From assembly GCF_025919725.1 (NCBI RefSeq), contig NZ_CP081495.1, positions 1,426,001 through 1,490,000 on the forward strand: a DNA stretch of 64,000 nucleotides, in the 5' to 3' direction. Source of the stretch: Flavobacterium agricola. GTDB lineage: Bacteria > Bacteroidota > Bacteroidia > Flavobacteriales > Flavobacteriaceae. This document shows, one piece after another, positions 25,294-34,301 of this stretch (position 1 is its first letter; each line of letters opens with the position of its first letter). The translations under genes were made by a program, and so were the position numbers. The notes under the pieces are model-generated. The model searched no databases, was not told where the DNA came from, and saw nothing but the letters and a program-made list of their open reading frames with translations.

Positions 25294-26979
25294 ATGTCAA
25301 ATTTGCCCGAAGCTTTTATTGCGTTTGAATCTGATGTTTCGGCCGTAGTCTTGCCACAAGCTTTTACCTTTCCTTTTCAATATGAACCGCATCAATTAAG
25401 TAAAATAGCTGCTGCAGAAACACAAACGTATTTAGAAAATTATACAACATTAAATCACAACTTTGGTTTAACCCCCGAACAATCGGGATTGGTTATTGGT
25501 AAAATGTTTGGCGTTTTAGTAGTTCAGGCACCCGACGGAACTTTAGGCTATTTACGCGCGTTTTCGGGAAAATTAGGTAATGAAAATCATCACATTGGTT
25601 TTGTACCACCTATTTTTGACATGTTAACCAAGCAAAGCTATTTTTTACAAGAAGAAGAAGTTTTAAATCGCATCAATAAAGAAATAGAAAGTTTATCTGA
25701 TGCCGAAAACTACAAAGCTTTACAACAACAATTACAACAGGTTATAGCTGAAAAAGAAACAGCAATTGCGCAGAAAAAAGCGGAGTTAAAATGCGAAAAA
25801 AACACGCGAAAAACAATTCGAGAAACACAACGGAAACTTTTATCTGCTGCTGCATTTGAAATTTTAGAACAAGATTTAATTAAACAATCGTTGCGTGATA
25901 AGCACGAACTAAAAGTTTTAACCGAAAAGTTAGAAAACCAACAGCAGCAACTTGAAACCGAATTAGCCGAAATGAATCAGGCGATTGATGCACTAAAAAA
26001 TGAGCGTAAAGAAAAATCGAACGCGTTGCAAGATTATTTGTTTCATCAATATCAATTTTTAAATCAAGCACAAGAAACAAAAAATTTACTGGACATTTTT
26101 AAAAACACCGTTTTTGGACGTCCGCCAGCTGCAGCCGGCGATTGTGCTGCGCCTAAATTGTTACAATATGCATTTCAGTATCATTTAAAACCCATTTGCA
26201 TGGCTGAATTTTGGTGGGGCGCATCGCCCAAATCTGAAATCAGAAAGCACAAACAATTTTATCCGGCGTGTACCGGTAAGTGTGAACCCATTTTAGGACA
26301 TATGCTACAAGGCATTGAAACCGATAAAAATCCGTTACTTGTTAATTGGGCAGTTGATTTAGATTATAAAATTGTTTATCAGGATGAAGATGTTGTGGTG
26401 GTAAACAAACCAGCCGAAATGCTTTCGGTGCCGGGCATTAATATTCAAGATTCGGTTTATACCCGCATCAAAAAGCAATTTCCGTTAGCAGACGGCCCTT
26501 TACTTGTTCACCGTTTAGATATGAGTACTTCGGGTTTGTTACTAATTGCTTTAAATAAAAAAGCACATAAATTTTTACAAGCACAATTTATAAAGCATAC
26601 CATAACCAAACGATACGAAGCGCTATTAAACGGAGTTGTTGAACAACAGGAAGGTTATATTGACATTCCTTTACGAGGTGATTTAGACGACCGACCAAGA
26701 CAAATTGTTTGTTACAACCATGGTAAAGCTGCCAGAACACAATTTAAGGTAATTGAAACCACGCAAAATACCACACGAATTCACTTTTGGCCCATTACCG
26801 GACGTACGCATCAATTGCGTGTGCACGCCTCGCATCATTTGGGTTTAAATTGCCCCATTTTTGGCGATGATTTGTACGGCAGTAAAAGCAATCGTTTGCA
26901 TTTACATGCTGCTTATTTAAAATTTGTACATCCAACAACCAAGCAAAATATAGAAATTACGTCTGATCCTGATTTTTAA
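25294..26979 (+). CDS. Large RluA-family pseudouridine synthase with N-terminal extension
   Basis: 561 residues. The C-terminal about 215 residues are an RluA-type catalytic domain: the VNKPAEMLSVPG segment, then HRLDMSTSGLLLIA with the catalytic Asp, and FWPITGRTHQLRVHASHHLG. The N-terminal 350 residues hold a globular start, a long charged coiled coil (about 115-250) and a conserved-looking cysteine block (GDCAAPKLL, PICMAEFWWG, YPACTGKCEPILGHML). Enlarged RluA proteins of this layout occur in Bacteroidota and gammaproteobacteria. They probably modify rRNA or tRNA uridines at sites that cannot be read from sequence. The cysteines could bind zinc. Confidence 0.88.
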   Translation: MSNLPEAFIAFESDVSAVVLPQAFTFPFQYEPHQLSKIAAAETQTYLENYTTLNHNFGLTPEQSGLVIGKMFGVLVVQAPDGTLGYLRAFSGKLGNENHHIGFVPPIFDMLTKQSYFLQEEEVLNRINKEIESLSDAENYKALQQQLQQVIAEKETAIAQKKAELKCEKNTRKTIRETQRKLLSAAAFEILEQDLIKQSLRDKHELKVLTEKLENQQQQLETELAEMNQAIDALKNERKEKSNALQDYLFHQYQFLNQAQETKNLLDIFKNTVFGRPPAAAGDCAAPKLLQYAFQYHLKPICMAEFWWGASPKSEIRKHKQFYPACTGKCEPILGHMLQGIETDKNPLLVNWAVDLDYKIVYQDEDVVVVNKPAEMLSVPGINIQDSVYTRIKKQFPLADGPLLVHRLDMSTSGLLLIALNKKAHKFLQAQFIKHTITKRYEALLNGVVEQQEGYIDIPLRGDLDDRPRQIVCYNHGKAARTQFKVIETTQNTTRIHFWPITGRTHQLRVHASHHLGLNCPIFGDDLYGSKSNRLHLHAAYLKFVHPTTKQNIEITSDPDF

Positions 26980-27034
26980 TTCATTTTTTAAAAGAATTAA
27001 AAAAATACCCCTATATTATGTTTTTAATATTATT

Positions 27035-27042
27035 TATCTTTG
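27035..27042 (+). promoter_or_regulatory. Bacteroidota -7 promoter element for pepT
   Basis: TATCTTTG matches TAnnTTTG, 23 bp before the pepT ATG. No good -33 box is visible. Confidence 0.5.
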
Positions 27043-27065
27043 TGTAATACTTTATTTTTAAAAAT

Positions 27066-28313
27066 ATGCAACATATAATAAATCGTTTTATTAGTTACGT
27101 GACGGTTGATACCGAATCGGATCCAGAATCTACAACAACACCAAGTACAGCTAAACAATGGGATTTAGCCAATAAATTGGTTGAAGAATTAAAAGCTATT
27201 GGTTTGCAAGATGTAAGCATTGATGACAAAGCATACATTCAGGCAACATTACCAAGCAATGTGGAACATGAAGTTCCGGCTATTGGTTTTGTATCACATT
27301 TTGATACATCACCAGATTTTTCTGGCGCAAACGTAAAACCACAAATTGTAACCAATTATGATGGTGGAGATATTGTTTTAAATAAAGATTTAAACATTAT
27401 TTTATCGCCTAAATATTTTGACGATTTAAAACAATATAAAGGCCAAACGTTAATTACTACTGACGGAACAACTTTATTAGGTGCTGATGATAAAGCAGGT
27501 ATTACAGAAATTGTAACGGCTATGGAATATTTAATTCAGCATCCAGAAATTAAGCACGGAACTATTAAAGTTGGATTTACACCGGATGAAGAAATTGGTC
27601 GTGGCGCTGACTTTTTTGATGTTGAAAAATTTGGTTGTGAATGGGCTTATACCATGGACGGAAGCCAAATTGGTGAGTTAGAATATGAAAACTTTAACGC
27701 AGCTGGTGTTAAATTAACTTTTAAAGGTAAATCGGTTCACCCGGGTTATGCAAAAGGCAAAATGATTAACTCAATGCTTTTAGCAAATAAATTTATCTCT
27801 AAATTACCTAAAGATGAAGTGCCAGAAAAAACATCAGGTTATGAAGGTTTCTTTCATGTAAACGACATTCAAGGTTCGTTAGAAGAAACACATGTACAAC
27901 TTATTATTCGTGATCATAACCTTAAAAAGTTTGAAAAACGTAAAAAGTTTGTAGAAGAAGTAGTAAAAAAAATGAACAAAAAATACGCACGTAAATTTGG
28001 CGAAGATATTGTTGATTTAAAAATTACTGACCAGTACTACAACATGAAAGAAAAGGTAAAGCCGGTAATGTTTATTGTTGATATTGCAGAACAAGCAATG
28101 AAAGAATTAGATATTAAACCGCTTATTAAACCTATTCGTGGTGGTACAGACGGTTCTCGTTTATCATACATGGGTTTACCTTGTCCTAACATTTTTGCGG
28201 GTGGACATAACTTTCACGGAAAATACGAATATGTACCGGTTGAAAGCATGGTAAAAGCTACTGAGGTTATTGTAAAGATTGCTGAAATTACAGCAGAACG
28301 TTACAAAAAATAA
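27066..28313 (+). CDS. pepT: Peptidase T (tripeptide aminopeptidase)
   Basis: 415 residues, M20B metallopeptidase that removes N-terminal residues from tripeptides in the cytosol. The di-zinc site is visible: SHFDTSPD (His78, with Asp80), GADDKAG (Asp141), the general base pair PDEEIGRG (Glu175/Glu176), TMDGSQ and the final GGHNFHG histidine. Length equals characterised PepT. It stands alone and ends at a bidirectional terminator shared with the yajC operon. Confidence 0.95.
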   Translation: MQHIINRFISYVTVDTESDPESTTTPSTAKQWDLANKLVEELKAIGLQDVSIDDKAYIQATLPSNVEHEVPAIGFVSHFDTSPDFSGANVKPQIVTNYDGGDIVLNKDLNIILSPKYFDDLKQYKGQTLITTDGTTLLGADDKAGITEIVTAMEYLIQHPEIKHGTIKVGFTPDEEIGRGADFFDVEKFGCEWAYTMDGSQIGELEYENFNAAGVKLTFKGKSVHPGYAKGKMINSMLLANKFISKLPKDEVPEKTSGYEGFFHVNDIQGSLEETHVQLIIRDHNLKKFEKRKKFVEEVVKKMNKKYARKFGEDIVDLKITDQYYNMKEKVKPVMFIVDIAEQAMKELDIKPLIKPIRGGTDGSRLSYMGLPCPNIFAGGHNFHGKYEYVPVESMVKATEVIVKIAEITAERYKK

Positions 28314-28350
28314 GAAAAAAAAAAGCTCAACTTAAAGTTGAGCTTTTTTA
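28314..28350. terminator. Bidirectional intrinsic terminator
   Basis: Arms AAGCTCAACTT and AAGTTGAGCTT (about 28323-28333 and 28335-28345) between a long A-run and a T-run, serving pepT and yajC. Confidence 0.92.
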
Positions 28351-28632
28351 TTATGCTTTTTTATCTTCTCTTAAACGCATTGAAAGTTCTAAAGAAATTG
28401 CTGCTTTTTCAAACAAAAGCTTACCAGCCATTGTTTCTAAAACAATTGTTTTCTCGTTTATTTCATGAACTTTACCATGAATTCCTGCTTTTGTAATTAC
28501 ACGATCTCCTACTTTTAAAGCGCTTTCAAAAGCTTTTTCTTTTTTCGCCTTTTGTTGTTGTGGTCTAATCATCATAAAATAGATGATTACTAACATAAAA
28601 ATAAAAGGTAAAAAACTTTGAATTGATTCCAT
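28351..28632 (-). CDS. yajC: Preprotein translocase subunit YajC
   Basis: 93 residues. One N-terminal transmembrane helix (about 5-22) is followed by MMIRPQQQKAKKEKAF, the signature of YajC, and a small cytosolic domain with GDRVITKAGIHGKV. YajC associates with SecDF at the Sec translocon; the fused secDF lies at 41.6-44.6 kb. It is last in the nusB-DUF1573-yajC operon, with an 8-bp gap to the gene before it. Confidence 0.95.
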   Translation of the reverse strand: MESIQSFLPFIFMLVIIYFMMIRPQQQKAKKEKAFESALKVGDRVITKAGIHGKVHEINEKTIVLETMAGKLLFEKAAISLELSMRLREDKKA

Positions 28633-28640
28633 ATATAAAA

Positions 28641-29081
28641 TTATTGTGTTAGAACTTGAGCTTTAACTAAAAACATTTCTTTACCAATAGCAGTGTTTGT
28701 AGCTAAAGTAACTGTTTTTTGCTGTAATCCTGGTTTTCCTGCAGAATCAAAAGTTACATTCATAGTATAAGATTCACCCGGTTTAATTGGTTGGTTTGGT
28801 ACTTCTGGTACAGTACAACCACAACTTCCTTGTGCTGCGTAAATTACTAAATCTGTTTTACCTGTGTTTGTAATTTCGATTGCACCTTGACCAATTTGTC
28901 CCATAGTTAAGTTACCAATATCTAAAACTTCTTTATCAAAAGAGATTACAGGTAAATCTTCTACGTTAATTGCTGGTGCTTGTGTTGTTGCATTGTTTTC
29001 TACAAACTTATCTGTTGCCGTTTCTTTACAAGAAACTACAGTTAATGCTAAAACTGCATAAATTCCTAAAATTTTTTTCAT
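28641..29081 (-). CDS. DUF1573 lipoprotein
   Basis: 146 residues. A lipoprotein signal peptide ends in a lipobox-like TVVSC (Cys18). The rest is a DUF1573 Ig-like domain: FDKEVLDIGNLTMGQIGQGA, ITNTGKTDLVIYAAQGSCGC (typical SCGC) and VTFDSAGKPGLQQKTVTLAT. Such proteins are numerous in Bacteroidota and lack a defined role. It lies between nusB and yajC with gaps of 6 and 8 bp, so it is probably co-expressed with them. Confidence 0.92.
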   Translation of the reverse strand: MKKILGIYAVLALTVVSCKETATDKFVENNATTQAPAINVEDLPVISFDKEVLDIGNLTMGQIGQGAIEITNTGKTDLVIYAAQGSCGCTVPEVPNQPIKPGESYTMNVTFDSAGKPGLQQKTVTLATNTAIGKEMFLVKAQVLTQ

Positions 29082-29087
29082 AAAAAA

Positions 29088-30029
29088 TTACATTAATCCG
29101 CGTCCGGTTTTAATTAAACGTTTATCATTGGTATAATCTTTAACAAGATTATCTAATATTCCGTTGATAAAAATACTACTTTTTTTAGTAGAATACTCCT
29201 TAGCAAGCTCTAAAAATTCGTTTATTGTAACTTTTACTGGTATTGAAGGGAATTTTAATAGTTCGCAAATGGCCATTTTTAAAATAATAGCATCTAAATC
29301 GGCAATACGATCTGCATCCCAATTGTTTGTTTTGTTTGCGAATTCTTTTTCTAGTTCGTTGTTATTTAAAACCGTTTTTCTAAACAAGGTTCTAGCATAT
29401 TCTTTATCTTCTAAATCTTTATACAATTTTGGTACGTAAAAAGATTTTTCTTGATTTTTAATATTTTTTAATTGTTTTAAAATTAATGTATTTACAATTG
29501 GCAAATCATCAACCCAAGTAAGTTTAGCTTCTTCAACAAATTCATACAACTTATCGTTTGATGCAATAAGTTCTGTAAACATTTGTTCTACAAAAAGTTT
29601 ATCATCTTCAAAGCTACGCGTTGCATTGTTCATGTATTGAGCGTACAATTCGGATGCTTTAATGTCTTTTAACAAAGCTAAAATAAAATCGTTTTTTAAT
29701 TGAAATGTTTTTATTTTACGTGCTTCTAAAGCGTTGTTTAAACTTTCGTTATCGGTTAACAAAGTTAAAACGGCATTGTTAATAAATTTTGTATTGGGAT
29801 TGCGTTCTTCTGGAGTTGCAAGATGTTTTTTGCGTAATAATTCTAAATGATTGGTTTCATTCTTCTTTAATTCTGCAAAAATAGACATAATTGTTAAGTA
29901 CAAATCTTGTATATTTTCTAGCGAGGCAAGTAAAAATTTTTCTTGAGATTCAAGATTATCGTTTCCACTTTTTTGCATAGCATAAATCGCTTGCATTACT
30001 TTAATTCGGATATGTCTTCTGTTTAACAT
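29088..30029 (-). CDS. nusB: Transcription antitermination factor NusB (long flavobacterial form)
   Basis: The start is chosen at the ATG at 30029, giving the standard Bacteroidota beginning MLNRRHIRIKVMQAIYAMQ. The longer frame from 30089 would place the promoter inside the gene. The protein has 313 residues, about twice the length of E. coli NusB. The canonical NusB fold lies at the C-terminus (WDADRIADLDAIILKMAICE, then PVKVTINEFLELAKEYSTKK). NusB binds boxA RNA with NusE/S10 for rRNA antitermination. First gene of an operon with DUF1573 and yajC. Confidence 0.92.
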   Translation of the reverse strand: MLNRRHIRIKVMQAIYAMQKSGNDNLESQEKFLLASLENIQDLYLTIMSIFAELKKNETNHLELLRKKHLATPEERNPNTKFINNAVLTLLTDNESLNNALEARKIKTFQLKNDFILALLKDIKASELYAQYMNNATRSFEDDKLFVEQMFTELIASNDKLYEFVEEAKLTWVDDLPIVNTLILKQLKNIKNQEKSFYVPKLYKDLEDKEYARTLFRKTVLNNNELEKEFANKTNNWDADRIADLDAIILKMAICELLKFPSIPVKVTINEFLELAKEYSTKKSSIFINGILDNLVKDYTNDKRLIKTGRGLM

Positions 30030-30057
30030 CTTGTATAAGAACTTTAATAATTTAAGA

Positions 30058-30086
30058 AAGCGGAATTCATACTGAAAACCGCTTTG
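30058..30086. promoter_or_regulatory. Inverted repeat in the nusB 5' leader
   Basis: GAAAGCGG and CCGCTTTGC share an AAAGCGG/CCGCTTT pairing with a 15-base loop, just downstream of the -7 box. A leader hairpin is possible; no T-run suggests termination. Confidence 0.3.
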
Positions 30087-30094
30087 CAAAGTTA
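30087..30094 (-). promoter_or_regulatory. Bacteroidota -7 promoter element for nusB
   Basis: TAACTTTG on the minus strand, an exact TAnnTTTG match. It lies 57 bp upstream of the chosen nusB start and supports that start over the longer frame. Confidence 0.55.
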
Positions 30095-30115
30095 TATCAA
30101 AAAAATTATATTTTG

Positions 30116-31213
30116 TTATTTTAATTCTTGTTTTTTTGCATCAATTCGCTTTTGTGCCATGTTAAAAGCTGCGGCGTGCGAAGTGATGTTATTTTGGTCG
30201 GCAAAATGTAAGGTTTGCAAAGTTGTATTGTAAATATTTTCTGTACGTTTCATGGCTTCATCTAATTTATAACCAACAATTTCACCATAAACAGAAATAA
30301 TTCCGCCGGCATTAATTAAAAAATCGGGTGCATAAACAATACCACGATCGCGTAAAATTAAGCCGTGCTTTTGTTCATTTTGTAATTGATTGTTAGCGGC
30401 ACCCGCAATGGCTTTTGCTTTTATTTGATATACGGTTTCGTCATTAATAGTTGCTCCTAAAGCACAAGGCGAATAAATATCAACATCGGCCGTATAAACA
30501 TCACCGGTATAAATTTGTACACCGTAACGTTTGGCAACTTCTTCTAGCTTATCTTTAAAAATATCGGTAACGTAAACCACCGCATTTTCTTTCACTAAAT
30601 AGCTTACCACGGTTTCGCCAACATTACCAACGCCCTGAACCAAAACTTTTTTTCCTTCTAAATTATCAGTTCCAAAGGCATGCTTGGCTGCCGCTTTAAT
30701 TCCCATATAAACACCAAAACCTGTTATTGGAGAAGGATTTCCGGATCCGCCCATTTCGACCGAAATTCCGGTAACATGATTGGTTTGGGTATGAATCAGA
30801 TCCATATCGGCCGTTGTTGTTCCAACATCTTCAGCTGTAATGTATTTTCCACTTAATGAATTTACGTATTGTCCAAATTTTTTAATTAACTCGGGCGATT
30901 TGTCGGTTTTTGCATCCCCAATAATTACTGCCTTACCGCCGCCTAAATTTAATCCTGAAATTGCTGATTTATAGGTCATTCCGCGTGACAAACGTAAAAC
31001 ATCGTTTAAAGCTTCCCATTCGTTGGCGTAATTCCACATTCGGGTACCGCCCAAAGCAGGCCCTAAAACTGTGTTATGAACGCCAATTATTGCTTTTAAA
31101 CCAGTATCTTTGTCGTAACAAAACACCACTTGTTCGTGATTGTCAAAAGATTGTTGCCCAAAAACAGGATCTATTTTATGTAGTTCGTTTGCTGGTATTA
31201 AATCTGAGTTCAT
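30116..31213 (-). CDS. Leucine dehydrogenase (Glu/Leu/Phe/Val dehydrogenase family)
   Basis: 365 residues, NAD-dependent oxidative deaminase of branched-chain amino acids. The substrate-binding and catalytic lysines are in MTYKSAISGLNLGGGKAVI (Lys82 and Lys94). The Rossmann motif is VQGVGNVGETV near residue 190. Length and the HNTVLGPALGGTRMW block fit leucine rather than glutamate dehydrogenases. It starts leucine, valine and isoleucine breakdown, whose acyl-CoA products connect with IcmF. A single gene, divergent from an ABC exporter. Confidence 0.92.
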   Translation of the reverse strand: MNSDLIPANELHKIDPVFGQQSFDNHEQVVFCYDKDTGLKAIIGVHNTVLGPALGGTRMWNYANEWEALNDVLRLSRGMTYKSAISGLNLGGGKAVIIGDAKTDKSPELIKKFGQYVNSLSGKYITAEDVGTTTADMDLIHTQTNHVTGISVEMGGSGNPSPITGFGVYMGIKAAAKHAFGTDNLEGKKVLVQGVGNVGETVVSYLVKENAVVYVTDIFKDKLEEVAKRYGVQIYTGDVYTADVDIYSPCALGATINDETVYQIKAKAIAGAANNQLQNEQKHGLILRDRGIVYAPDFLINAGGIISVYGEIVGYKLDEAMKRTENIYNTTLQTLHFADQNNITSHAAAFNMAQKRIDAKKQELK

Positions 31214-31260
31214 AATTTATTGTTTTTAGTAGTTTATCTCTTAAATTTACAAAAAAAATA

Positions 31261-31294
31261 TTTGATGATCATGAACTTAATTCGTTTATTTTTG
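31261..31294 (+). promoter_or_regulatory. Bacteroidota promoter upstream of the ABC exporter gene
   Basis: TTTG (31261-31264), a 22-bp spacer and TATTTTTG (31287-31294), a full match to the TTTG/TAnnTTTG pattern. The leader would be about 55 bases. Confidence 0.5.
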
Positions 31295-31353
31295 TTTTAC
31301 CAGTTGTAAAGCAATACGTTACAAATCATCTTTTTTTAGTTTACACAACCATA

Positions 31354-33096
31354 ATGAAAGAACTTAAGCACTTAAATAAATACTTTTACAAATATAAATT
31401 TCACTTTTTAGGCGGAATTTTAATTACCATTATTGCACAAATCATTACCTTATATGCACCAAAATTAATTGGTGAATCTATTAATGTATTAGAAAATGTG
31501 AACGAAAGTGCACAAGCTAAAATTGATGCTATTAGCTTAAACATTTTTTGGGTAATTGTTACCACATTAATTGCTGGTTTTTTTACATTTTTAATGCGAC
31601 AAAGTTTAATTGTTATGTCGCGCCATATTGAGTACGATTTAAAAAACGAAATATTTACTAAGTACGAACAGTTAAGTCAAGAATTTTATAAAAACAATAG
31701 AATTGGCGATTTAATGAATCGTATTAGTGAGGATGTTGGTAAGGTAAGACAATATACAGGACCGGCAGTAATGTACACCATAAATACCTTTATTCGATTT
31801 GCAGTAGTTTTGGTTCAAATGTATATTATATCGCCCAAACTTACTTTTTACACGCTAATCCCGTTGCCGTTATTAAGTTATTTTATATACAAAGTAAGTA
31901 CAGAAATTAACATTCGTAGCGGTGCGTTTCAGGCTAATTTATCCACTTTATCATCATTCACACAAGAAACGTTTAGCGGAATTCATGTAGTAAAAGCAAA
32001 CGGAATTGAGCAACGTAAGTTTGACGAGGTTAAAGAACTTTCTAAACAAAGTAAAGAGAAAAACTTAAGTTTAGTTAAAGTAAATGCCTTATTTGGCCCG
32101 TTAATGATTTTGCTTATCGGTTTAAGTAATTTAATTGTGATTTACATTGGGGGTAAAATGTACATTCAAGGTACCATTGCAGATATTGGTATTATAGCTC
32201 AATTTATTTTATACATTAATATGTTAATTTGGCCGGTTGCTTCGTTAGGTTGGGTTTCTACCATGATTAAAGAAGCAGAAGCTTCGCAACAGCGTATTAA
32301 TGAATTTTTAAAAGTTGAACCAACCATAAAAAATACAGTAACAGCTACCAAACCCATTCAAGGTGCTATTACATTTAACAACGTAACATTTACTTATCCA
32401 GATACGGGCATTACGGCGTTAAAAAATGTTTCGTTTCATGTAAATCCTGGTGAAACCTTAGCTATTTTAGGAAATACTGGTTCAGGGAAATCAACTATTT
32501 TGAATTTAATTTCAAGATTATACGATACCAATTCTGGCGAAGTTTTAATAGACGGAATTGCAACGCCCAATCATAATCTTTATAACTTACGCTATAATGT
32601 TGCTGTAGTTCCGCAAGATGCATTTTTATTTTCTGATACCATTGCTAACAATATTAAGTTCGGAAAAAAAGATGCTACGCAAGAAGAAATAGAAAATGCA
32701 GCAAAAACTGCACACGTACATCATAACATTATAGATTTTAAAAAAGGCTATAAAACCATTTTAGGAGAACGTGGAATTTCTTTATCGGGTGGGCAAAAAC
32801 AACGTATTTCTATTGCACGTGCTATAATTAAAGATGTTCCTATTTTATTATTTGACGATTGCCTTTCTGCAGTGGATGTAGAAACCGAAGAAGCAATTTT
32901 AAAAAATTTAAAACAATCTACCCAAAATAAAACAGCAATTATTGTTACCCACAGAATTTCTGCTGCATTTAACGCAGATAAAATTATTGTTTTAGATGAT
33001 TATCAGGTTGCCGAATCGGGCACGCACGACGAACTTATAGCTTTAAATGGCTATTATAAAAATCTTTTTGAGAAGCAAATTCATAATAAAAAGTAA
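31354..33096 (+). CDS. ABC half-transporter, permease fused to ATPase (exporter type)
   Basis: 580 residues: six transmembrane helices (about 1-310) followed by an ATPase domain. The domain shows Walker A GNTGSGKST, signature LSGGQKQRISIARA, Walker B ILLFDDCLSAVD and a switch His in VTHRISAAF. The usual Walker B glutamate position reads Asp (FDDCLS), as in some half-transporters that work as heterodimers with a degenerate site. A partner gene is not adjacent. The substrate (lipid, peptide or drug) is not predictable. Confidence 0.9.
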   Translation: MKELKHLNKYFYKYKFHFLGGILITIIAQIITLYAPKLIGESINVLENVNESAQAKIDAISLNIFWVIVTTLIAGFFTFLMRQSLIVMSRHIEYDLKNEIFTKYEQLSQEFYKNNRIGDLMNRISEDVGKVRQYTGPAVMYTINTFIRFAVVLVQMYIISPKLTFYTLIPLPLLSYFIYKVSTEINIRSGAFQANLSTLSSFTQETFSGIHVVKANGIEQRKFDEVKELSKQSKEKNLSLVKVNALFGPLMILLIGLSNLIVIYIGGKMYIQGTIADIGIIAQFILYINMLIWPVASLGWVSTMIKEAEASQQRINEFLKVEPTIKNTVTATKPIQGAITFNNVTFTYPDTGITALKNVSFHVNPGETLAILGNTGSGKSTILNLISRLYDTNSGEVLIDGIATPNHNLYNLRYNVAVVPQDAFLFSDTIANNIKFGKKDATQEEIENAAKTAHVHHNIIDFKKGYKTILGERGISLSGGQKQRISIARAIIKDVPILLFDDCLSAVDVETEEAILKNLKQSTQNKTAIIVTHRISAAFNADKIIVLDDYQVAESGTHDELIALNGYYKNLFEKQIHNKK

Positions 33097-33165
33097 AAAA
33101 TTAACTTGTTTTTGTAAGTTTTTCTGTTCATATTTGAAATACAAATCTAACCAATACGACAAATT

Positions 33166-33534
33166 ATGATGGAAAATGAGATGCATGAAAAAGAAGAAAT
33201 TTTCTCAAAAGTTTTAAGAGCGGGCCGCCGTACTTACTTTTTTGATGTTAGATCTACAAAAGCTCGCGATTATTATATTACCATTACTGAAAGTAAAAAA
33301 ACAATAGAAGAAGACGGAAGTTTATTTTTTAAAAAACACAAAATATATTTATATAAAGAAGATTTTGAAGCTTTCACTGCCCTACTAAACGAAATGACCG
33401 ATTATGTACTAGAAAACAAAGGTGCTGAAGTTATTTCAGAAAGACATCAAAAAGATTTTAAGAAAAACTTTATGTCAGAAAAAGAAAGTGCTGTAATTCA
33501 TGAATTATCAAGTATTACTTTCGAAAATATTTAA
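33166..33534 (+). CDS. DUF3276 (PUR-alpha-like) nucleic-acid-binding protein
   Basis: 122 residues matching the DUF3276 family of bacterial PUR-domain proteins. Visible segments are FSKVLRAGRRTYFFDVRSTK, then RDYYITITESKK and FFKKHKIYLYKEDFEAFTAL. PUR proteins such as Borrelia BpuR bind single-stranded RNA or DNA as dimers and can control translation. The role in flavobacteria is undescribed. A single gene; either of two consecutive ATGs could be the start. Confidence 0.88.
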   Translation: MMENEMHEKEEIFSKVLRAGRRTYFFDVRSTKARDYYITITESKKTIEEDGSLFFKKHKIYLYKEDFEAFTALLNEMTDYVLENKGAEVISERHQKDFKKNFMSEKESAVIHELSSITFENI

Positions 33535-33584
33535 TAAAACTACTATAAAATTATAAATTCTTGCCGTATCTTTAATTAAAAAAT

Positions 33585-34139
33585 ATGGCAAGAACTTCTT
33601 CAAATATGCTTGCGCTGCAAACAACCGCGCCAAACTTTAAGCTGCCAGATACCAATTCCAATCATTCTTATTCTTTTAACCAAGTTAAAGGAGAAAAAGG
33701 CACTTTAATCATATTTATTTGCAACCATTGCCCGTATGTATTATTAGTAATTGACGAAATTGTTCGCATTGCGAACGATTATCGCGTGCAAGGCATTGGC
33801 ATAGCAACCATTTCGAGCAACGATGTAAAAGCCTATCCGCAAGATCACCCTAAACTAATGACCGAATTTGCTTTTCATCATAAAATGGACTTTCCTTATT
33901 TATACGATGCAACCCAACAAACAGCCAAAGATTACGATGCTGCATGCACCCCAGATTTTTACTTGTTTGACGAGCGTGACAAATTGGTTTACAGAGGTCA
34001 ACTTGACGATGCCCGCCCACAAAATGGCATCCCAGTAAGCGGTTCAGATTTACGAAATGCAATTGATGCCCTACTGTATAACAGACAAATAAACCCAATA
34101 CAAAAACCAAGTTTAGGATGTGGCATAAAATGGTTGTAA
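33585..34139 (+). CDS. Thioredoxin-family (AhpC/TSA-like) redoxin
   Basis: 184 residues, cytosolic, no signal peptide. A thioredoxin fold with APNFKLPDTNSNHSYSFNQV and the active-site segment FICNHCPYVLLVIDE, which carries a CNHC disulfide motif. It also has TPDFYLFDERDKLVYRGQLD and the GIPVSGSDLRNAIDALL tail of peroxiredoxin-like family members. It ends with SLGCGIKWL, adding one more Cys. It probably reduces disulfides or peroxides; the substrate is unknown. Confidence 0.88.
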   Translation: MARTSSNMLALQTTAPNFKLPDTNSNHSYSFNQVKGEKGTLIIFICNHCPYVLLVIDEIVRIANDYRVQGIGIATISSNDVKAYPQDHPKLMTEFAFHHKMDFPYLYDATQQTAKDYDAACTPDFYLFDERDKLVYRGQLDDARPQNGIPVSGSDLRNAIDALLYNRQINPIQKPSLGCGIKWL

Positions 34140-34301
34140 TTTTGATTGGCTATTAAAAAGATTATTATAAATTTGTCACGGTAATGAGTAGGTCATTTTT
34201 ATAGTATTATGAATTGAAACACTATAATTTTAACTAATCATCAAAAAATTTTCTAACAAACTTTTAAACTCAAAAAAATAGAAATTTCTTAAACCTAAAT
34301 T

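Noticed and set aside
29164..29439. 91-codon plus-strand frame
   Set aside because: Antisense to the conserved NusB C-terminal domain.
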